DNA from: Prevotella sp.
Lineage (GTDB): Bacteria > Bacteroidota > Bacteroidia > Bacteroidales > Bacteroidaceae
Reading direction: 5' to 3'
Length of the DNA: 9,909 bases
NCBI GenBank assembly: GCA_017428805.1
Contig: JAFRQC010000186.1
Coordinates: 1 to 9,909, forward strand
Positions 6,091-9,909 of the stretch are shown here, piece after piece; positions within the stretch are counted from its first letter, which is position 1, and each line of letters begins with the position of its first letter. The translations under genes and the position numbers were made by a program. Below the pieces are notes generated by a model. It had not been told where the DNA came from and made no database searches. It was given only the letters and a program-made list of their open reading frames with translations.

Positions 6091-7101
6091 ATGGCACAGA
6101 CAATGAAAGACATCCTGAACAGGATGCTGAACCACGAGGAACTGTCTCGTGAAGAAATGAAGAATATTCTGATTGGTATCACTCAGAGTGAATATCCTAC
6201 GGAGCAAATCACCGCCCTGTTGACCGCTCTGCAGATGCGTGGTGTGACGGTGGACGAGCTGCTCGGCTTCCGCGACGGTATCCTGGAGACAGGTGTACCG
6301 GCTATTCTCAACGCCGACCGATATATCGACGTCGTGGGTACTGGTGGAGACCGTAAAAATACCTTTAATATATCGACCACAGCTTGTTTCGTGATTGCAG
6401 GTGCTGGCTACAAGGTGGCCAAGCATGGTAACTACGCTGCCACTTCCGTCAGTGGTGCCTCGAACGTGATCCAGCATCACGGCATCAAGTTTACGGATGA
6501 CATCGATAAATTGAACCGCTCGCTCAATGAGGCAGGCATCGTTTATCTGCATGCCCAGCTCTTCGCCAAGGCGATGAAATTCGTAGGTCCCATCCGTAAG
6601 GCATTGCAGTTCCCAACCATCTTCAATCTGCTCGGCCCGTTGGTGAACCCCTCACAACCCAAATGCCAGCTGCTAGGTGTGGCCAACCTCGATCAGATGC
6701 GCCTCTACAATCAGGTCTATCAGAAGATTGGCATCGATTTCGGTATCGTGAACTCCATCGATGGCTACGATGAGATCTCGCTGACGGGCGACTTCAAGGT
6801 AACCACCAACAACTACGAACGCATCTTCAAGCCCAGCGACCTCGGCTTCGACATCGCCAAACCCGAGGAACTCGTGGGAGGTGCGACGGAGGAAGAGGCC
6901 GCACAGATCTTCGACAGCGTACTGGAGAACCGCGCCCTGCCTGCCCAGAAGAACATCGTGCTGGCCAATGCTGGCTTCGGCATCCAGGTGTTGGAGAAGG
7001 GCCAGAAGAGCATCGAGGAGTGCATCGCCATTGCCCGCGAGAGCATCGACTCCGGCGCCGCTTTGAAGACCTTCAAGAAATTTGTCGAACTCAATAGTTA
7101 A
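6091..7101 (+). CDS. trpD: anthranilate phosphoribosyltransferase TrpD
   Basis: TrpD transfers the phosphoribosyl group of PRPP to anthranilate, giving N-(5-phosphoribosyl)anthranilate. With the ATG at 6091 it has 336 residues. Conserved pieces are GTGGD (83-87, PRPP/pyrophosphate loop) with KNTFNIST, KHGNYAATSVSGASNV (111-126, anthranilate and PRPP contacts), NLLGPLVNP (179-187) and GYDEIS (Asp227-Glu228, metal-binding pair). An ATG at 6103 (MKDIL...) is an equally credible start giving 332 residues; both leave the helical N-terminal domain intact. In-frame starts further upstream overlap trpG and would add non-family sequence. The gap after trpG is 34 nt of AT-rich DNA. The gene is followed by an inverted repeat before trpC. 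Confidence 0.95.
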   Translation: MAQTMKDILNRMLNHEELSREEMKNILIGITQSEYPTEQITALLTALQMRGVTVDELLGFRDGILETGVPAILNADRYIDVVGTGGDRKNTFNISTTACFVIAGAGYKVAKHGNYAATSVSGASNVIQHHGIKFTDDIDKLNRSLNEAGIVYLHAQLFAKAMKFVGPIRKALQFPTIFNLLGPLVNPSQPKCQLLGVANLDQMRLYNQVYQKIGIDFGIVNSIDGYDEISLTGDFKVTTNNYERIFKPSDLGFDIAKPEELVGGATEEEAAQIFDSVLENRALPAQKNIVLANAGFGIQVLEKGQKSIEECIAIARESIDSGAALKTFKKFVELNS

Positions 7102-7107
7102 AATTTA

Positions 7108-7199
7108 GGCACGGATTACACGGATTTCACGGCTTTTAAAGGAGCCCGCACCCTCTGCGCAGAAATCATAAAGCCGTGTTAATCCGTGGAATCCGTGCC
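7108..7199. repeat. inverted repeat between trpD and trpC (CACGGATT units)
   Basis: The left arm (7108-7136) consists of GGCACGGATT, ACACGGATT and TCACGGCTTT. The right arm (7170-7199) is its inverse complement apart from two or three changes and one indel. The 33-nt centre contains a perfect 10-nt palindrome TCTGCGCAGA (7154-7163). Transcribed, this would fold into a stem of about 29 bp between two operon genes. There is no T-tract after the right arm, so it is not a standard intrinsic terminator; a role in mRNA stability or processing is possible but unproven. Confidence 0.8.
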
Positions 7200-7213
7200 A
7201 AAAAAGAAAAAAT

Positions 7214-7951
7214 ATGCAAGATATCTTACAACAAATCATCGCCACCAAGCACCAAGAGCTTGACCGTCTCTGTGCGAAGAAACCTTCGTTGCGAGAGGCT
7301 TTGCTCCAAAGCGAGACGGGCATCATTGCTGAATTCAAGCGCCGTTCGCCCTCGAAGGGCTGGATTAAAGAGGAGGGAAGGGCTGATGTCATTCCGCTCG
7401 CTTATCAGCAGAACGGTGCCGCCGCCTTGAGCATCCTTACTGACGACCACTACTTCGGCGGTTCTGATGACTTCATCCGCTTGGCACGACAGAGCGGCGT
7501 CACCTTACCTATCTTATATAAGAACTTCGTCATCGACGAGGCGCAGCTCTATGCAGCAGCCCTCTGTGGTGCTTCAGCCGTGCTGCTGATTGCCGCCTGT
7601 CTGACGAAGGTCCAGTGCAAGTCTCTGATGGAGAAGGCTCATGCTCTTGGTCTCGAAGTGCTGTTGGAGATGCATGCTGTACATGAACTGGAATATGCAG
7701 ACCTGGGCCCAGACCTCTGTGGCATCAACAACCGCAACCTCGGTTCGTTCGTCATCGATGTCGAAAACTCCTTCCGTCTTGCGGAGCTATTGCCGAAGGA
7801 TGCCGTGAAGGTGAGCGAGAGTGGTATTTCTGATCCCACTACCGTCCGTGCCCTCCGTTCTGCAGGCTTCCGAGGCTTCCTTATCGGTGAGAACTTTATG
7901 AAGACCCCTGACCCAGGCCAGGCACTCCGTGAATTTTTAGATAGACTATGA
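7214..7951 (+). CDS. trpC: indole-3-glycerol-phosphate synthase TrpC
   Basis: TrpC (245 residues) is a TIM-barrel enzyme that decarboxylates and cyclises 1-(2-carboxyphenylamino)-deoxyribulose phosphate to indole-3-glycerol phosphate, the substrate of TrpA. Active-site pieces are AEFKRRSPSKG (Glu40, Lys42), ILTD (74-77), ILYKNF (Lys103, general acid by homology), LLEMH (Glu152), GINNRNL (170-176), SESGI (201-205) and the phosphate-binding GFLIGE (221-226). The protein is slightly shorter than the roughly 255 residues common for the family but all barrel strands appear present. It is not fused to TrpF as in E. coli; the genes instead overlap by 4 nt (ATGA). The ATG is preceded by an A-rich stretch directly after the inverted repeat. 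Confidence 0.96.
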   Translation: MQDILQQIIATKHQELDRLCAKKPSLREALLQSETGIIAEFKRRSPSKGWIKEEGRADVIPLAYQQNGAAALSILTDDHYFGGSDDFIRLARQSGVTLPILYKNFVIDEAQLYAAALCGASAVLLIAACLTKVQCKSLMEKAHALGLEVLLEMHAVHELEYADLGPDLCGINNRNLGSFVIDVENSFRLAELLPKDAVKVSESGISDPTTVRALRSAGFRGFLIGENFMKTPDPGQALREFLDRL

Positions 7952-8571
7952 TTATCAAGGTTTGTGGCATGCGCGAGGCCGATAACATTCGCGAGGTAGA
8001 GACGCTCGGCATCGATATGATGGGCTTTATCTTCTGGCCCAAGTCCAGTCGGTATGTGAGTCAGCGTCCTGACTATCTGCCGAAACGTGTGAAGCGGGTG
8101 GGGGTGTTTGTTGATGAGGATCCTGAGCAGGTGAAGCGGTTGGCTGGCGACTATGGCCTCGACTATATCCAATTGCATGGACAGGAGTCGCCGTCGTACA
8201 TCTTCCAACTCGGAGGCCTGCACGTCATCAAGGCTTTCAACATCTCTACGGCGGAAGACCTCATACAGACACAGCCCTATGAAGGACTCGTCGATTACTT
8301 CCTCTTTGATGCCAAAGGCAAATCCGTAGGAGGCAATGGTGAGAAGTTTAATTGGGATGTCCTCGATGCCTATCAGGGTAACACGCCCTTCCTGCTCAGT
8401 GGTGGTATCGGTCCAGACGACGCAGAGCGGGTTAATGCTTTTTACCATCCCAAATGCATCGGCATCGACCTCAATTCCCGCTTCGAACTAGCCCCAGGCC
8501 TCAAAGATGTTGCAAAACTTAAAGAATTTATGTATAATTTGAACACAGAGATACAAAGATACAGAGATTAA
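7948..8571 (+). CDS. trpF: phosphoribosylanthranilate isomerase TrpF
   Basis: TrpF (207 residues) is a small TIM-barrel enzyme that performs the Amadori rearrangement of phosphoribosylanthranilate, feeding TrpC. The catalytic base is Cys6 in IKVCGM and the general acid is Asp121 in FLFDAKG. GFIFWPKSSRYV (26-37), QLHG (75-78), LLSGGIGPDD (149-158) and GIDLNSRFELAPGLKD (172-187) are family signatures, the last including the phosphate-binding end. The start overlaps trpC. The final residues NTEIQRYRD (199-207) are encoded by the left arm of an inverted repeat (from 8541) and do not look like ancestral TrpF sequence; the catalytic barrel is complete before them. Confidence 0.95.
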   Translation: MIIKVCGMREADNIREVETLGIDMMGFIFWPKSSRYVSQRPDYLPKRVKRVGVFVDEDPEQVKRLAGDYGLDYIQLHGQESPSYIFQLGGLHVIKAFNISTAEDLIQTQPYEGLVDYFLFDAKGKSVGGNGEKFNWDVLDAYQGNTPFLLSGGIGPDDAERVNAFYHPKCIGIDLNSRFELAPGLKDVAKLKEFMYNLNTEIQRYRD

Positions 8572-8608
8572 CTATCAAATACTCTGTACCTCTGTGTCTC
8601 TGTGTTCC
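8541..8608. repeat. inverted repeat across the trpF stop, trpF-trpA junction
   Basis: The arms 8541-8566 and 8582-8607 are inverse complements at 23 of 26 positions. Both are built from ACAGAG / ATACA(A/G)AG-type units, and a 15-nt centre separates them. The left arm lies within the last trpF codons and the stop codon falls at the edge of the loop. The right arm ends 17 nt before the trpA ATG, followed by an A-run. On the plus strand no T-tract follows, so it is unlikely to terminate the operon. Confidence 0.85.
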
Positions 8609-8624
8609 AAAAAAAATAGAAGAA

Positions 8625-9404
8625 ATGAATAAGATCAATTCCCTTTTCGCAAATAGCACAGACCAGAAACTCCTTTCGCTCTATTTCTGTGCAGGCAGTC
8701 CGACACTCGAAGGTACTGCCGATGTGATCCTCACCCTCCAACGTCGCGGCATTGCGATGATCGAGGTGGGCATCCCGTTTAGTGATCCCTTAGCCGATGG
8801 TCCTGTTATCCAGAGTGCTGCCACTCAGGCCCTGAAGAACGGTATGACTCTGAAGACGCTCTTCTCACAGTTGGCGTCTATCAAGGATCAGGTAGAGATT
8901 CCCCTTGTGCTGATGGGTTATCTCAATCCTATCCTGCACTACGGCATCGAGGCGTTCTGTCAGTCGTGTGTTGAGGCTGGCGTCAGTGGGGCCATCATCC
9001 CAGATCTGCCCTTCGATGACTATCTGAATATCGTGAAGCCCGTAGCTGACAAGTATGACCTGCGCATCATCATGCTTATCACGCCTGAGACGAGCGAGGA
9101 ACGTATCCGTTTCATCGACGACAATACGGACGGCTTTATCTATATGGTGTCTTCTGCTGCCATCACGGGCACTCAGAAGAGCTTCGACGATGCCAAGCAG
9201 GCCTATTTCCGTCGTATCAACGCGATGAACTTGCGTAATCCCCGTATGATCGGCTTTGGTATTTCCAACGCCCAAACGCTCAAAGCTGCCCAGGACAATG
9301 CCGCAGGTGCCATCATCGGCTCGAAGTTCGTCACGCTGCTCAACGAAGCCGATGGCAATGCTGACATCGCCCTCGACCGTCTCTTCGAGGCATTGAGTAA
9401 ATGA
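8625..9404 (+). CDS. trpA: tryptophan synthase alpha chain TrpA
   Basis: TrpA (259 residues) cleaves indole-3-glycerol phosphate to indole and glyceraldehyde 3-phosphate and passes indole through the tunnel to TrpB. The catalytic pair is Glu47 in MIEVGIPFSDP and Asp58 in PLADGP; the spacing matches Glu49/Asp60 of the Salmonella enzyme. MGYLNPI (97-103), PDLPFDD (126-132), GFIYMVSSAAITGTQ (170-184, with the conserved Tyr173), GFGIS (210-214) and GAIIGSKFV (228-236) complete the phosphate site and loop 6 region. Length is normal. It is the last gene of the operon and its stop codon touches the left arm of the large inverted repeat downstream. Confidence 0.97.
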   Translation: MNKINSLFANSTDQKLLSLYFCAGSPTLEGTADVILTLQRRGIAMIEVGIPFSDPLADGPVIQSAATQALKNGMTLKTLFSQLASIKDQVEIPLVLMGYLNPILHYGIEAFCQSCVEAGVSGAIIPDLPFDDYLNIVKPVADKYDLRIIMLITPETSEERIRFIDDNTDGFIYMVSSAAITGTQKSFDDAKQAYFRRINAMNLRNPRMIGFGISNAQTLKAAQDNAAGAIIGSKFVTLLNEADGNADIALDRLFEALSK

Positions 9405-9523
9405 GGTAATTGTTTCCCCCCCTGAGTTAGGGGGAGCCAGAGGGGGTCTGAACTGCCTCAAGATAAGCGTTTGTTCAGACCACCCCTATCCCCTCCTAAC
9501 TTAGGAGGGGAAAAAGTTACCTC
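9403..9523. repeat. large inverted repeat after trpA (51-nt arms)
   Basis: The arms 9403-9453 and 9473-9523 match as inverse complements at about 41 of 51 positions, with a 19-nt centre. Each arm carries its own inner palindrome: the right arm has a perfect 10-bp C-rich/G-rich one centred on C9500 (9490-9510). It can therefore fold as one long hairpin or as two smaller ones. It separates two convergent genes and could act as a bidirectional transcription barrier, but neither strand has a T-tract directly after the stem. The whole 136-nt gap after trpA is essentially this element. Confidence 0.88.
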
Positions 9524-9540
9524 TACGGCAGAACAAAATA

Positions 9541-9909
9541 TCAGTAGAGTAGTAGCAGTCCGGCGAAGCCCGCATAGCAGATCATACGGATAGGGTTGAT
9601 CTTCAGATAACCCGTTCCGAAGGCGGTGGCTGCGAAGAGGGCGACGCTGATCCAGAACTGCCAGGGATTCTCCATCGGTGTGGAGAAGTTCTCCTTGTTG
9701 CAGAGCAGCAACGTGGCGGCAGCAAGGAGTCCCACGACGGCAGGACGCAGACCCTTAAAGACAGACTGTACCAATGAGGTGTTCATATATTTCATAAACA
9801 TCTTACTGATCAGTATCATCAGAATCAGTGAGGGCAGCACCAGCGCAAAAGTAGCTGTGGCTGAGCCGAGTATCGCCATCATATGACCGTAGCCTGCATT
9901 CTGGATAGC
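9541..9909 (-). CDS. chromate transporter (CHR) family membrane protein, C-terminal part
   Basis: The frame is open from the right window edge to a TGA at 9541-9543 and shows 122 residues, so the N-terminus lies outside. Hydrophobic segments are seen at ATATFALVLPSLILMILIS, LRPAVVGLLAAATLLLC, the stretch WQFWISVALFAATAFGTGYL, and MICYAGFAGLLLLY. The FKGLRPAVVGLLAAA motif is what I recognise from the CHR (ChrA) family, here presumably a short single-domain subunit of the kind often encoded as an adjacent pair in Bacteroidetes. The true substrate is uncertain; many family members are not shown to carry chromate. The ATG at 9880-9882 is internal, because the frame continues upstream with residues QNAGYGH that belong to the same protein. 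It is convergent with trpA and shares the inverted repeat between them. Confidence 0.8.
   Translation of the reverse strand, partial: AIQNAGYGHMMAILGSATATFALVLPSLILMILISKMFMKYMNTSLVQSVFKGLRPAVVGLLAAATLLLCNKENFSTPMENPWQFWISVALFAATAFGTGYLKINPIRMICYAGFAGLLLLY

Noticed and set aside
7639..8448. 269-codon open frame on the minus strand opposite trpC and trpF
   Set aside because: It is antisense to two clearly conserved enzymes, its translation has no recognisable motif, and no promoter or start context supports it. It is a by-product of the codon bias of the real genes.
8865..9461. 198-codon open frame on the minus strand opposite trpA, starting in the inverted repeat
   Set aside because: It is antisense to trpA, its first residues come from the repeat, and there is no coherent protein family signature.
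9403..9523. Simple intrinsic terminator for trpA
   Set aside because: The stem is strong but is not followed by a T-tract on either strand, so it was kept as an inverted repeat rather than called a terminator.

Overview
This window reads as a chromosomal segment of a Bacteroidales bacterium, most likely Prevotellaceae. The reasons are the Bacteroidetes-type promoter boxes (TTTG / TAnnTTTG), the trp gene order BEGDCFA, the A-rich stretches instead of Shine-Dalgarno sequences before start codons, and a secreted GH43 enzyme ending in the short Gly/Lys-rich tail common in that group. I assign the lineage by pattern recognition, not by a database search.

Layout. Positions 1-652 (+) are the 3' part of a radical SAM gene of the AmmeMemoRadiSam (AmrS) type. 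It meets, tail to tail with a 5-nt gap, a GH43 arabinanase-like secreted glycosidase on the minus strand (658-2454). The divergent intergenic region 2455-2848 holds a minus-strand promoter for the glycosidase and a complete plus-strand control region for tryptophan synthesis: promoter (2616-2647), an 18-residue leader peptide with three consecutive Trp codons (2677-2733), and a strong intrinsic terminator (2768-2800). From 2849 to 9404 runs an uninterrupted operon trpB-trpE-trpG-trpD-trpC-trpF-trpA. It encodes every activity from chorismate to tryptophan: TrpE/TrpG make anthranilate, TrpD adds phosphoribose, TrpF isomerises, TrpC closes the indole ring, and TrpA/TrpB finish the synthesis. Positions 9403-9523 form a large inverted repeat, and 9541-9909 (-) is the C-terminal part of a chromate-transporter-family membrane protein.

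The genes themselves are ordinary. The most interesting material is non-coding: (i) the ribosome-sensing trp attenuator, whose leader peptide, pause-type hairpin and terminator are visible but whose antiterminator is not; and (ii) several short inverted or tandem repeats that sit at gene junctions of the operon (trpB/trpE, trpD/trpC, trpF/trpA, after trpA). One repeat arm supplies the C-terminal codons of trpF. Two junction repeats are recognisably the same element with CGG/CGA variants. In-frame 9-bp repeats also occur inside trpE, and AT-rich tandem units occur inside the glycosidase gene. I found no phage, CRISPR, insertion sequence, rRNA or tRNA signal, and no evidence of a new defence or metabolic system beyond these.
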